Assembly (NCBI RefSeq): GCF_024211255.1
Contig: NZ_JAMLDY010000003.1
Location: 62,001 to 126,000, forward strand
Source of the DNA: Sphingomonas liriopis
GTDB taxonomy: Bacteria; Pseudomonadota; Alphaproteobacteria; Sphingomonadales; Sphingomonadaceae
Direction of reading: 5' to 3'
DNA: 64,000 nt
Numbering within the stretch: the stretch's first letter is position 1; every line of letters starts with the position of its first letter. The notes under the pieces are model-generated. The model did no database searches and had not been told where the DNA came from. It worked only from the letters and a program-made list of their open reading frames with translations. Positions 18,575 to 27,417 of this stretch are shown piece after piece. Position numbers and translations under genes: made by a program.

Positions 18575-19348
18575 ATGAACACGATTGAGCGAGGCGCTGG
18601 ACGCACGCTGCTTCTGATCCACGGCCTGGGCGGGAGTTGGCAATCGTGGAGCACCGTCTTGGACCCACTCAGCGCCTCGCGAAAGGTCATCGCGGTCGAC
18701 CTTCCCGGCCATGGGGCTACCCATGCCGAGTCCGACAGCGGGACGTTCGATGGTCTGGTCGGCAGCGTCGAGCGTTATATCGCGGAGGCTGGCTTGTCCG
18801 GCGTCGATGTCGTCGGCAGTTCCATGGGTGCGCGGATTGTACTTGAGCTCGCGCGGCGTGGACTCGTCGGCAACGTGGTCGCGCTTGATCCGGGCGGCTT
18901 CTGGCGGGGCTGGGAGCGCACCTTCTTCAGAACCACCATCGGCGCCTCCGGTCGCTTACTGCGGGCCATCCGGCCGGCCCTGCCGGCGTTGAGCCGGAAT
19001 GCAGCGTCGCGCACGGCCCTGCTCGCTCAGCTCTCTGCGCGTCCTTGGGCGCTTGACGGGGAGACCGTCGCGACCGAGCTGGAAGGTCTCAGTAAGACGC
19101 CGACATTCGATGCGCTGGTCCGGAGCCTTGCCACGGGGCCTGAGCAGTCCGGCCCCGCCGCTGCCGGCACCGGCCGGGTCGTCATCGGGTGGGGCAGGTA
19201 CGACCGGCTCTGCCTCCCCAGACAGGCTGCGCGCGCGCAGGCAGCCTTTCCCGGCGCCGAGCTGCACTGGTTTGATGGCAGCGGGCACTTTCCGATGTGG
19301 GACACGCCGGAGGAGACAGTCGCCGTCATTCTCGACGCGACGAGGTGA
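18575..19348 (+). CDS. Alpha/beta-fold hydrolase
   Basis: Protein of 257 residues, no signal peptide, so cytosolic. It shows the oxyanion block HGLGGSWQSW, the nucleophile elbow VGSSMGAR (Ser about residue 86), Asp in WGRYDRLC and His in GSGHFPMWD. The start at 18575 follows GGAGA at 18565-18569. Family members include esterases, lipases and haloalkane-type hydrolases; nothing here fixes the substrate. First gene of the island, apparently a stand-alone cargo gene unrelated to the defence locus. Confidence 0.85.
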   Translation: MNTIERGAGRTLLLIHGLGGSWQSWSTVLDPLSASRKVIAVDLPGHGATHAESDSGTFDGLVGSVERYIAEAGLSGVDVVGSSMGARIVLELARRGLVGNVVALDPGGFWRGWERTFFRTTIGASGRLLRAIRPALPALSRNAASRTALLAQLSARPWALDGETVATELEGLSKTPTFDALVRSLATGPEQSGPAAAGTGRVVIGWGRYDRLCLPRQAARAQAAFPGAELHWFDGSGHFPMWDTPEETVAVILDATR

Positions 19349-19873
19349 TTCTCCACCCGCTGGACGGCTCGATTGCGCGATAATTGCAGCATCGACCCAT
19401 ACCCGGACGTTCAGGCCGCCCTTCCGGTTCCTCGATTCCGGCCGTTCGTTCACCTCACCCATCCGCAGCTTCTCTCGGCGGTCAGCCCGCTGAAGTCTGC
19501 AAACCGTTTCGGTTGGCCCAGAGTTCGGCCATGTCAATATTCGGTAGCGCCTCCTCCATCCGTCGCTTGGCATTATCGGAGGAACATGGAATCTTCTGCG
19601 CCCCAAACTCAAAGACGTGACAGCAAGTCAGGTCGTTATCGATGCCGAGGTGCGCGCAGAGTACCTTTGCTTTAGGCGGGCTGAGGCCGACCTTGGTGGC
19701 AAGCTCGTTCCGTTGATGGTGAAACTGCTTACGCAGATCAACCCTTGACGGAGCCTGAGGCGTTGAACAACAGCTAACGCCGCGCTTCTAGGGCAAGCCG
19801 AGACTCCACGGTCGACCACGCTGGATTTCGGCCTAGCGCTCTGCTCTAATGTTCGCGGGGGAAAATTTCGGGT
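19349..19873. other. Intergenic stretch with a possible degraded gene
   Basis: 525 bp without a convincing complete gene. On the plus strand, from about 19541 to the TGA near 19748, one frame reads like coding sequence (for example VVIDAEVRAEYL and KLVPLMVKLLTQINP) but lacks a start with a ribosome-binding site and is stopped upstream. It could be the tail of a lost gene. The rest presumably contains the helicase promoter. Confidence 0.35.
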
Positions 19874-21505
19874 ATGAACGATTTCGATGCGATCCGTGGG
19901 TTCGCCGGGGCATCGCCCGGGCAGGACCTCAGTCGCGTCGTGTCGAGACTGACCAAGCGCGATCTCGAACTAATTGTCGGTCCCGCGGTGCTGCCACTCC
20001 TGCCCACTCTCGATCCTGCTGACAGGAGCGGGATCGAGGCGGCGGCGAACCGCATCCTCGCGGAACGGCCCTTGGCGGTGTTTGCCGACGCCGCGCAGCG
20101 CCGGACGATCCTTCGCAACCTAGATCCCGGCAAGCTCGAGGAACTCCGGCACCGTCTGAACGGTGATCCCGCAGGCCTCGCCGAAAAGGCGCATTGGCCG
20201 ACGGCCTCCGGCTTCTTCGGCCTCGACCCGGCCGACGCCGCGAGCGTCGTCGCGGCACTACCCGTGGAGGAACGGGAAGTCGGCTTCGGGCTCTTCCCCC
20301 ACCAACGGGCAGTCGTGCGCCGAACCGTCGCGATCATTGGCGGCGGCAAGGGGCGGACCGTCGTCCATATGCCTACCGGGGCGGGCAAGACCCGCACGGC
20401 GATGCACATCGTCGCGCGCGCGCTGAACGAGGCGGAACCAGCCCTCGTGGTGTGGCTGGCGTCCAGCCGTGAACTCGTCGAGCAGGCCGCGGAGACCTTC
20501 GGGCTGGCCTGGTCCCAGCTTGGAAACCGGACCGTGACGCTGCAGCGCTTCTGGGCGAATTTTGGCGAACCGCCAACCGCGCTCGCGGACGGGCTGCTCG
20601 TGGCGGGCCTCGCCAAGCTGCACGCCTGGCGCGAACGGCGCCCGCTCGACTTCCAACGCCTGGCGGGCCGCACTTCGCTCGTGGTCATCGACGAGGCTCA
20701 CCAGGCCATCGCGCCGACATACCGGGCGCTCATCGACGGACTCTGCGGAGCGGGTGCCGACAACGCGCTGCTCGGACTGACTGCGACGCCGGGGCGGACC
20801 TGGAACGACATGGAGGCGGACCGCGAGCTCTCGGATTACTTCGAGGGCTCGAAGGTGGTGCTCGAGGCCGGCGACGATGACAACCCGGTCAAGTACCTAC
20901 TCGACCAGGGCTACCTAGCGCGGCCAGTCTTCAAGCCGATCGAGTATACGCCAGCGAGGACGCCGAGCGAGGAGGAGTTGCGGCGCATCGCGCGCGCCGA
21001 CGACTTCCCCGACGCCTCGCTCGAGGCGTTCGCCGCGGACACTGCCCGGAACGTTGCGATCATCGCGGCGGTGAAGGGTCTCGTAGAACGTGGCCACCGC
21101 CGTATCATCCTTTTCGCCGTCAGCGTCGGCAACGCGGAGATCCTCGCCGACGCACTGGAGGCGAACGGCATCGCCTCGTCCGTGGTAACCGGGGAGACGC
21201 CAGCCGGCCGGCGGGCCGCGACGCTGCGGGCCTTCAAATCCGCCAGCGAGGCGCCGATGGTTGTGTGCAACTTCGGCGTCCTCACGACCGGCTTCGACGC
21301 ACCGCGGACGAGCGCGGCGATCATCGCGCGACCGACGAAGTCGTTGGTACTGTACAGCCAGATGGTCGGCCGCGCGACGCGGGGCCCGAAGGCTGGTGGC
21401 AACGAGACGTGCGAGATCCTGACGGTCCACGATCCCGCATTCCCGGGCTTCGGCGACATCGCCGACGCCTTCTTCAACTGGGAGGATGTTTGGAATGGCG
21501 AGTGA
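19874..21505 (+). CDS. SF2 DEAD/DEAH-box helicase, defence-associated
   Basis: Protein of 543 residues. After an all-alpha N-terminal domain of about 135 residues it has the SF2 motor: MPTGAGKT (Walker A, 166-173), IDEAH (Walker B, DEAH at 273-276), GLTATPGR (motif III) and QMVGRATRG (motif VI). SF2 enzymes translocate on or unwind nucleic acid with ATP. It overlaps the GHKL ATPase gene by eleven bases, and that is followed by a PLD nuclease gene with one base between, so the three form one operon. This composition matches predicted restriction-type loci built around MORC/MutL-like GHKL ATPases. Next to sspBCD it is a candidate for the interference arm (possibly SspFGH-like). Confidence 0.9.
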   Translation: MNDFDAIRGFAGASPGQDLSRVVSRLTKRDLELIVGPAVLPLLPTLDPADRSGIEAAANRILAERPLAVFADAAQRRTILRNLDPGKLEELRHRLNGDPAGLAEKAHWPTASGFFGLDPADAASVVAALPVEEREVGFGLFPHQRAVVRRTVAIIGGGKGRTVVHMPTGAGKTRTAMHIVARALNEAEPALVVWLASSRELVEQAAETFGLAWSQLGNRTVTLQRFWANFGEPPTALADGLLVAGLAKLHAWRERRPLDFQRLAGRTSLVVIDEAHQAIAPTYRALIDGLCGAGADNALLGLTATPGRTWNDMEADRELSDYFEGSKVVLEAGDDDNPVKYLLDQGYLARPVFKPIEYTPARTPSEEELRRIARADDFPDASLEAFAADTARNVAIIAAVKGLVERGHRRIILFAVSVGNAEILADALEANGIASSVVTGETPAGRRAATLRAFKSASEAPMVVCNFGVLTTGFDAPRTSAAIIARPTKSLVLYSQMVGRATRGPKAGGNETCEILTVHDPAFPGFGDIADAFFNWEDVWNGE

Positions 21506-23318
21506 GGTCGAGGTGGACGTCGAGGAGGCCCCATTCATCCCCGCGGAGCTCGCGATTCAGGCGATGCGCGACAGCGGCTACAAGAACACAGCCTATGCGC
21601 TCGCCGAACTCGTCGACAACTCGGTGCAGGCAAACGCAGAGAATTGCGAGATCATCTGCGTGGAGGCGATGACCCAACTCGCCACGCGGTCGCGCAAGCG
21701 GTTGTGCGAGATCGCCGTCCTCGACGACGGCGACGGGATGGATGCCAAGGTGCTCCGCAAGTCGCTGCAGTTCGGGAACGGGACGCGGCTAAACGACCGA
21801 TCTGGCATCGGCCGCTTCGGCATGGGGCTCCCCAACGCATCGATATCCCAGGCCGGGCGCGTCGATGTCTGGAGCTGGCAGAACGGCGCGGACAACGCGC
21901 TCCACACCTGGCTCGACGTGCAGGAGATCCGCGAACGGAAGACCCGGGACGTGCCACCGCCGCAGCTCGACCCCGTGCCGGCGGTGTGGCGCGCGCGGGC
22001 ACGCACCATTGGCAAGTCGGGCACCCTGGTGGTGTGGACGAAGCTCGGTGCGGACCGGCTAACGTGGAAGGGCGCGAAGGCGACCCTGAAGAACACAGGT
22101 TGGCTCCTGGGCCGCATCCACCGGCGGTTCATCGGGAACAAGACCCTGTCCATCCGGATGGCCGGCGGAGAGGAGGACGCGCTCGAGGAGAGCTTCGTCA
22201 CGATCAACGACCCGATGTACCTGACTCCGGCGCCGACTATGCCAACGCCGTTCAACGTGCAGCAGATGTTCGAGCACCTCTACGACATCCCCGTCGACAT
22301 TGAGGTCGACGGCAGGGTGCACACCGTGCACACCCGCTACTCGGTTGCCAAGCCGCTCACGATCGAGCTGGCCGGCACGGCGAACCGCGGCGACACCGCC
22401 TACGGCAAGGATGCCGCGGACAACATCGGCGTGTCGGTAATGCGGGCGGGGCGCGAGCTGATGCTGGATCGCTCCTGGACGATCCAATACGATCCCCGCG
22501 ACCGGTGGTGGGGATGCGAGGTCGAGTTCCCGGCCGAGCTGGACGAGATCTTCGGCGTAACCAACAACAAGCAGGCCGCGACCGTCTTCAACGAACTATC
22601 GAGCCTGACTTGGGACGAGCTGGCCGAGCCCGACGAGACGATGCCCGACGTCGTGAAGCGCCTGCGCGACGAGGGCGATCCCAAGGGGGTGCTGCTCGAA
22701 CTGAGCAAGACCATCAAGGACAACCTCGCCTCGATACGCACCACCATCAAGGTCCAGGGCAAGGGCACGCGCCGCAAGGGTGAGCGCCACGAGGCCGGGG
22801 ACCCGACCGAGGCGGCCAACGAGAAGTGGAAGAAGCGGGACGAGACGAATCCGCTTCCAGATACTCCCGAGAAGCCGTCGCCGGGCGACGTGAAGGAGAT
22901 CTCCGACGACCTGAGCGAGGACGGCCGCAGCGACGAGGACACCTCCGAGATCGTGGCTCGGATCGTCTCGGGCGACCTTAAGGTGCTCTTCATCGACAAG
23001 ACGCTCGGCGGCTCATCCGAGCTGTTCACGGTGGTCAACCGGGGTCCAGCAACCGAGGTCGTGTTCAACCGGCGGCACCCCGCGTTCGACATGATCTTCG
23101 ACACGGTGTCGGCCGACGACGACCTGGAGCACCTGTCGTCCGGCGAGTTGGAGGAGCGCCTGCTGAAGGCCGGCAGGGCGGTTCAGCTGCTCTTCGCCGC
23201 CTGGGCGCGCATGGAGCGCGAGGACCCGCCCCACCAGCGCACCTACGAGCGGGTGCGCGAGAGCTGGGGCAAGCTGGCGCGCGACTTCCTCGAGCCCGAC
23301 GACGTGGCGGGCTTCTAG
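21495..23318 (+). CDS. MORC/HSP90-like GHKL ATPase
   Basis: Protein of 607 residues. The Bergerat ATP fold is complete: N-box ELVDNS (38-43), G1 box VLDDGDGMD (76-83) and the lid/G2 box GIGRFGMGLPNAS (104-116). There is no histidine-phosphorylation domain, so it is not a sensor kinase; GHKL ATPases of this layout clamp and load DNA (MutL, MORC, Hsp90, topoisomerase VI). A charged low-complexity region (about 410-490) precedes a C-terminal domain. Start 21495 is preferred over an ATG at 21486 because GGAGG (21481-21485) abuts the first and has normal spacing to the second. It is the middle gene of the helicase-GHKL-PLD operon. Confidence 0.9.
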   Translation: MASEVEVDVEEAPFIPAELAIQAMRDSGYKNTAYALAELVDNSVQANAENCEIICVEAMTQLATRSRKRLCEIAVLDDGDGMDAKVLRKSLQFGNGTRLNDRSGIGRFGMGLPNASISQAGRVDVWSWQNGADNALHTWLDVQEIRERKTRDVPPPQLDPVPAVWRARARTIGKSGTLVVWTKLGADRLTWKGAKATLKNTGWLLGRIHRRFIGNKTLSIRMAGGEEDALEESFVTINDPMYLTPAPTMPTPFNVQQMFEHLYDIPVDIEVDGRVHTVHTRYSVAKPLTIELAGTANRGDTAYGKDAADNIGVSVMRAGRELMLDRSWTIQYDPRDRWWGCEVEFPAELDEIFGVTNNKQAATVFNELSSLTWDELAEPDETMPDVVKRLRDEGDPKGVLLELSKTIKDNLASIRTTIKVQGKGTRRKGERHEAGDPTEAANEKWKKRDETNPLPDTPEKPSPGDVKEISDDLSEDGRSDEDTSEIVARIVSGDLKVLFIDKTLGGSSELFTVVNRGPATEVVFNRRHPAFDMIFDTVSADDDLEHLSSGELEERLLKAGRAVQLLFAAWARMEREDPPHQRTYERVRESWGKLARDFLEPDDVAGF

Positions 23319-23319
23319 C

Positions 23320-24228
23320 TTGCGCCGCGACGGCGACATACTCCTCGCGCACGTCGCCGCGGCGACCAGGCAGCTCATCCTGTGCGCGCCGTTCATCAAG
23401 GCCGCCGTGCTGCGGCGGCTACTGGCGGCGATGAACCCGGACGTCGGCGTATGCGTCGTGACCAGATGGCATGCGGACGAGGTCGCCGCGGGGGTGAGCG
23501 ACCTGGAGACGTTCGACATAGTGGCGGCCCGTCCGGGCTCGGAGCTGAGGCTAATCGACCGGCTCCATGCGAAGCTGTACCTCGCGGACGACAGGGCCCT
23601 GGTCGGATCGGCAAACCTGACGGCCACGGCGCTAGGCTGGTGCGATCGGTCGAACCTCGAGATACTGCTCGAGGCCGGGACGGGTGACCCGTCGATAGCG
23701 CGCTGCGTCGAGGAGGCCGCCGCCGCCCGCCTGGCGACCGCCGAGGAGCGCGACCGCATCGCCAGCGAGGCGGCATCGCTGAAGGTGCCGCGATCAGTAG
23801 AGGCGACGGAGGTGGACGAAGCGAGGGCGACGAACTGGATGCCCCGGCTCGCCGCCCCGGCGCGGCTCTACCAGGTCTACAATGGGCTCGGCGCAGACCG
23901 ACTGACGGCCGCGTCCCTGGAGGCCGCACGGCACGACCTAGAGGCGCTCGCGATTCTCCCCGGGCTTTCAGAGCCTGCCTTCAGGGCGGCGGTGTCCACG
24001 TCACTCACGACAATGCCGGTCCTCGCAGCCATCCTTGCCGCCGTCGACGGCGACCTCGGCGACGAGGACGCGGTCGCAATGATCGCCGCGCTCCCCGGCG
24101 AGTCGACCATGGAGCCCGAGCTGCAATGGGTCGTCGTGCGGGACTGGATGACGCACTTCCTGGGGGACACGCTGGAGATCGCGCCGAGGAGCTACGTCAC
24201 CCGCCGCAAGCCGCGGCCCATGCGGTAG
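23320..24228 (+). CDS. Phospholipase D-like nuclease
   Basis: Protein of 302 residues with a TTG start one base after the GHKL stop. It contains one PLD catalytic signature: HAKLYLAD (His83, Lys85, Asp90) followed by GSANLT (96-101). Single-HKD proteins dimerise to form one active site and are usually DNA nucleases, as in defence systems. The C-terminal 150 residues are unassigned, helical-looking and may bind partners. Tight coupling to the helicase and GHKL ATPase makes it the likely cutting component of the trio. Confidence 0.88.
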   Translation: MRRDGDILLAHVAAATRQLILCAPFIKAAVLRRLLAAMNPDVGVCVVTRWHADEVAAGVSDLETFDIVAARPGSELRLIDRLHAKLYLADDRALVGSANLTATALGWCDRSNLEILLEAGTGDPSIARCVEEAAAARLATAEERDRIASEAASLKVPRSVEATEVDEARATNWMPRLAAPARLYQVYNGLGADRLTAASLEAARHDLEALAILPGLSEPAFRAAVSTSLTTMPVLAAILAAVDGDLGDEDAVAMIAALPGESTMEPELQWVVVRDWMTHFLGDTLEIAPRSYVTRRKPRPMR

Positions 24229-24290
24229 CCCATCGCAACGATCGGGTGTGGCGCACTTGCTCCGGCAACCCGCGCGTCGACACAGTGTCG

Positions 24291-24908
24291 CTATTCCCCC
24301 GACGTGAACACGAACGATCGCCACCGCAGGGTCTGACGTCCAAGGGCATCCGGCGGCGTGGCCTGCTCGGTGAGCCTGAAACCCGCGGTCTCCGCGGCTT
24401 CTACGACGTCCGCGTCTGCATGTGCGTGGAAGACGTCTGCCGGCTCGCCCGGGGCCGGCGCACGGAGGCTGACAGCGAGTGCGCCGCCGGGCGTCAGCAG
24501 CGTCGCGAACGTCGTGAAGCAGCGTTCTAACCGCGTCGCCGGAACGAGCATCAATACCGCCGAACATAAGATGAAGCGGAACCTCTGGGCCTCCGCAACC
24601 AAATGCGGCAGGTCAGGCAAGCGATCATCGACCCAGCGCAGGCGGTCGCCTTCACGGACGGCAACGGATCGGAACGCCTCGGAGGGTTCCACCGCGACGA
24701 CGCGGTGGCCCATTGCGGCGAGCGCCCGCGCGTCGCGACCACTGCCCGCACCGACGTCGAGCACATTTGAGGGCAACGTTGGAAGATGCGGGGCTACGCC
24801 GGGATGCACCTCCTCGAACGAGATCGAGTCGTACGCGCCCGACAGCGTCACCGCGAGGTTGTCGTAGTAGTCGACCGACGCGAGCGGCGCTGAGCCCGGA
24901 CGGCTCAC
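24291..24908 (-). CDS. Class I SAM-dependent methyltransferase
   Basis: Protein of 205 residues with motif I VLDVGAGSGRDARAL (about 45-59), the acidic ribose-binding VAVEPSE and a post-motif segment CSAVLMLVP. No DPPY/NPPY motif is present, so it is not a typical DNA base methyltransferase; the closest style is small-molecule or protein methyltransferases of the UbiE type. GTG start at 24908 overlaps the stop of the upstream membrane protein gene (GTGA), so the two are coupled. It converges with the PLD gene. Role in the defence locus unknown. Confidence 0.85.
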   Translation of the reverse strand: MSRPGSAPLASVDYYDNLAVTLSGAYDSISFEEVHPGVAPHLPTLPSNVLDVGAGSGRDARALAAMGHRVVAVEPSEAFRSVAVREGDRLRWVDDRLPDLPHLVAEAQRFRFILCSAVLMLVPATRLERCFTTFATLLTPGGALAVSLRAPAPGEPADVFHAHADADVVEAAETAGFRLTEQATPPDALGRQTLRWRSFVFTSGE

Positions 24909-25330
24909 CGCGGGGCCTTCGCAGCTGCTGGGAAGACGCGCTCCGGGACGGCGGCGGCCCACAGCGACCCGCAGGCGGCGACCAGCAGCAGCACCGCGAA
25001 GCACGTGACGATCATATAGTTGGGTCCGATGACGGCACGGCCGTCCCGGGTTAGGATCTGTTCTTGGATACGCTGCATGACGTAACGCAGGCGATAGAGC
25101 GCCACGATCATGACGAGGTTGGCGAGGCCCGCGAAGGCCAGGAGGCCGACGCGCGCCGCTTCGGTCACGGCGAGGCTCGCGACCCCGAACCAGAGGCCGC
25201 CGGTCAGCGTCATGAAAAGGAGTGGCGTCTGCCACAGCACCGCGTTGAGCGACCGGAAGTCGGCGCACAGTTCCCTGTAGACCGTGTCCGCGTCCAGCAG
25301 CGGTGGCGTCACTGTTTTTTCACCCGACAT
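24905..25330 (-). CDS. Small membrane protein, about three TM helices
   Basis: Protein of 141 residues with no recognised family. After a 50-residue soluble N-terminus there are three hydrophobic segments (TPLLFMTLTGGLWFGVASLA, VGLLAFAGLANLVMIVAL and YMIVTCFAVLLLVAA), with a basic amphipathic stretch between the second and third. Coupled by GTGA overlap to a methyltransferase and sitting inside a defence island, it recalls small membrane effectors such as SLATT proteins, but no motif proves that. The start at 25330 is the first ATG giving a sensible N-terminus. Confidence 0.7.
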   Translation of the reverse strand: MSGEKTVTPPLLDADTVYRELCADFRSLNAVLWQTPLLFMTLTGGLWFGVASLAVTEAARVGLLAFAGLANLVMIVALYRLRYVMQRIQEQILTRDGRAVIGPNYMIVTCFAVLLLVAACGSLWAAAVPERVFPAAAKAPR

Positions 25331-25538
25331 GGCCACATGATATAGAGGCAGCGCGTACCTTGCGACAGCCTCGGCCTGCCGCTGGCCGCACGAGCGGGGC
25401 TGCTGCTGTCGCCTGCGCGGCGCTCGCTCCAATACGGTGGCAATCCTTTTCGTGGCTGGCGGGTACTCGTCGCTAATTGGCTTGCCCGCGAACGCGTGTT
25501 CGGTAGGTTCGAGAAAGCGATATCAGGAGTAAGCTAGC
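25331..25538. promoter_or_regulatory. Divergent promoter region, membrane protein / DGQHR gene
   Basis: 208 bp between divergent starts. AGGAG at 25525-25529 is the ribosome-binding site that fixes the TTG start at 25539. I find no copy of the CTGG-N9-CCAG element seen between sspB and sspA. Confidence 0.45.
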
Positions 25539-27416
25539 TTGGCATTCTCGATAAAGGCCACGGTCCCCGAGGCGCTCACCCCAGAGATCGTGTTCCTGAA
25601 GGGCAGCGTGTCGCTCTGGAACTACTCGATCCCGTTCTTCACAACGAACGTCCCCCTCGTCTTCGCGGAGAAGTACTTTAAGCTCTTCGAGGAGCTACCT
25701 CAGGCGGACACCGCCGAGTGGACCCTCGAGGAGCTGTTCCAGCGCGACATCTCCTGGGATCGGGTCGATAACGAGATCCTCGCATACCTAAACAGCCCGA
25801 CCCGTCCGCAGTTCTTCAACGCGCTGACCGTCGCCCTTATGCCGAGCCATACCGACAGCCTCGGGGGGGATTTCGGTCCCGCGGGGGACATGCCGAGGCT
25901 CACCGACCCCGGCCTCGGCGCACCCATCGGGATGGGCGGCATCCAGATCCAGTTCTATGATTCTGACGAGGACCAGGTAGCCGGAGCCGGCAAGATGCGC
26001 TGGGCGACCGACCGCGTGGACGCCGTCGCCGTGGACGGCCAGCATCGCTTGGCGGCCATCAAGCGCTTCGTAAAGGAGGCGAAGAAGGACCGGTGGGAAG
26101 GCGCATCGGTGCCGGTCATCTTCCTGATCGCTGACGCGCGCGTGGGTTTCAAAACGCCCCATGCCGACAGCGACTCCTCGCGCACAGTGTCGGCACTGCG
26201 CAGCGTCTTCATCGACCTAAACAAGAACGCCAAGCCGGTCTCGCCGAGCCGCACGATCCTGCTCGACGACCTCAGCATCGTAAGCGTCGCCACGCGCTCC
26301 CTGATGGGACGATCGCTCGGTGACACCGGCGATGCCGAGCGCATACCACTGTCGCTCGTCGACTGGATGACGGACCGCAACAAAATTGAGGACGGTCCCT
26401 TCATCACCACCGTCACGCTGCTGCATGAGGCGGTCCGACAACTGCTCGCGGTCCCCGACCTGCAGATGGACGAGGACGACAACAGCGTCGCTAAGGTGGA
26501 GAAGTGGCTGGATGCGACGCTCCCCGTCGAGGACGTCGGCGCGAGGGAAGAGGTGCTGGGTCAGATCCGGCAATGCGCCCGGCTCCAGACCCGCCTCAGC
26601 TGGCTCCCCAACCAGATCAAAATCCTCCAGCAGTCCTTCGATGCGAACTGGCGTCCGCATATGCGCGCCCTTCTACGCGACTACGCACCTTATTCCGCCC
26701 TATGGACATATGCCGAGGAGCACGACCTGCTCGGGCCACAGTTTGTCAACCTCTACGTATCGAAGGAGGTCATGCCCGCGAAGGCTGGCCAGGAGCGAAG
26801 CAAGCGCCTCGAGGAAGCGGCCAAGCAAGCGGAGCCCGGCTGGTCGCTGAGCAAGCGCTACGACAAGCCGCTCGCGGCGATCGACGAGATCAAGGAGGAC
26901 AGCTGGGCCTTCAAGGTCGTGTTCCAGCGCGCGCTCTACCGTGCCTACATCAACGTGCTCCGCGGCCCCGGCCAGTACTTCAAGACAGCACCCTCGCGCG
27001 AGACCGCTGCCGAGGCATTTATCGAATACATGAATACGCTACACGAGGAAGGGCTCGACGAAGTCTACGCGCAACTGAAAAACGACTATTTCTGGGCCGG
27101 CTCGGGTCTCTCGGCCGATGACACGATCGAGTTCACGAACGCTGGCGCAGAACGGATGCGAAGCTGGCTCGAGGTCGGCTTCATCCTCAAGCTCCTCGGA
27201 CCGGAGGCACCGGCGTTCGATCGCCTCGACAGCAGCGTCGGGGGTGCGCCCTCGAAGACGCTTTGCTACTACCTCGACCTCGAGGCCAACCGCCCTATCA
27301 GGTGGGGAATGGCGAAGTTCGCGCTCGCGCGGGGGTTCGACGACGACTCAGGCCAGTATGAACGCCTGGTCAAACAGCGATACGAGCACCTCCGCGGTAC
27401 GCTGAGAGGCAGCTAA
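25539..27416 (+). CDS. DGQHR-domain protein (DndB-related)
   Basis: Protein of 625 residues, TTG start supported by AGGAG nine bases upstream. The DGQHR box lies at residues 166-170 inside VAVDGQHRLAAIKRF, and a second family block IDLNKNAKPVSPSRTI follows near 227. DGQHR proteins include DndB, which binds upstream of dnd genes and tunes phosphorothioation, and ParB/sulfiredoxin-fold relatives with ATPase activity. At 625 residues it is longer than DndB; the C-terminal half is unassigned. The HEPN-like gene starts two bases after its stop. Its place beside sspBCD suggests control or sensing of phosphorothioation; this is inference. Confidence 0.85.
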   Translation: MAFSIKATVPEALTPEIVFLKGSVSLWNYSIPFFTTNVPLVFAEKYFKLFEELPQADTAEWTLEELFQRDISWDRVDNEILAYLNSPTRPQFFNALTVALMPSHTDSLGGDFGPAGDMPRLTDPGLGAPIGMGGIQIQFYDSDEDQVAGAGKMRWATDRVDAVAVDGQHRLAAIKRFVKEAKKDRWEGASVPVIFLIADARVGFKTPHADSDSSRTVSALRSVFIDLNKNAKPVSPSRTILLDDLSIVSVATRSLMGRSLGDTGDAERIPLSLVDWMTDRNKIEDGPFITTVTLLHEAVRQLLAVPDLQMDEDDNSVAKVEKWLDATLPVEDVGAREEVLGQIRQCARLQTRLSWLPNQIKILQQSFDANWRPHMRALLRDYAPYSALWTYAEEHDLLGPQFVNLYVSKEVMPAKAGQERSKRLEEAAKQAEPGWSLSKRYDKPLAAIDEIKEDSWAFKVVFQRALYRAYINVLRGPGQYFKTAPSRETAAEAFIEYMNTLHEEGLDEVYAQLKNDYFWAGSGLSADDTIEFTNAGAERMRSWLEVGFILKLLGPEAPAFDRLDSSVGGAPSKTLCYYLDLEANRPIRWGMAKFALARGFDDDSGQYERLVKQRYEHLRGTLRGS

Positions 27417-27417
27417 G

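Noticed and set aside
19874..24228. DISARM system (helicase plus PLD nuclease)
   Set aside because: DISARM needs DrmB (DUF1998) and usually a DNA methylase; the middle gene here is a GHKL ATPase and the only methyltransferase lacks a DNA-base motif.
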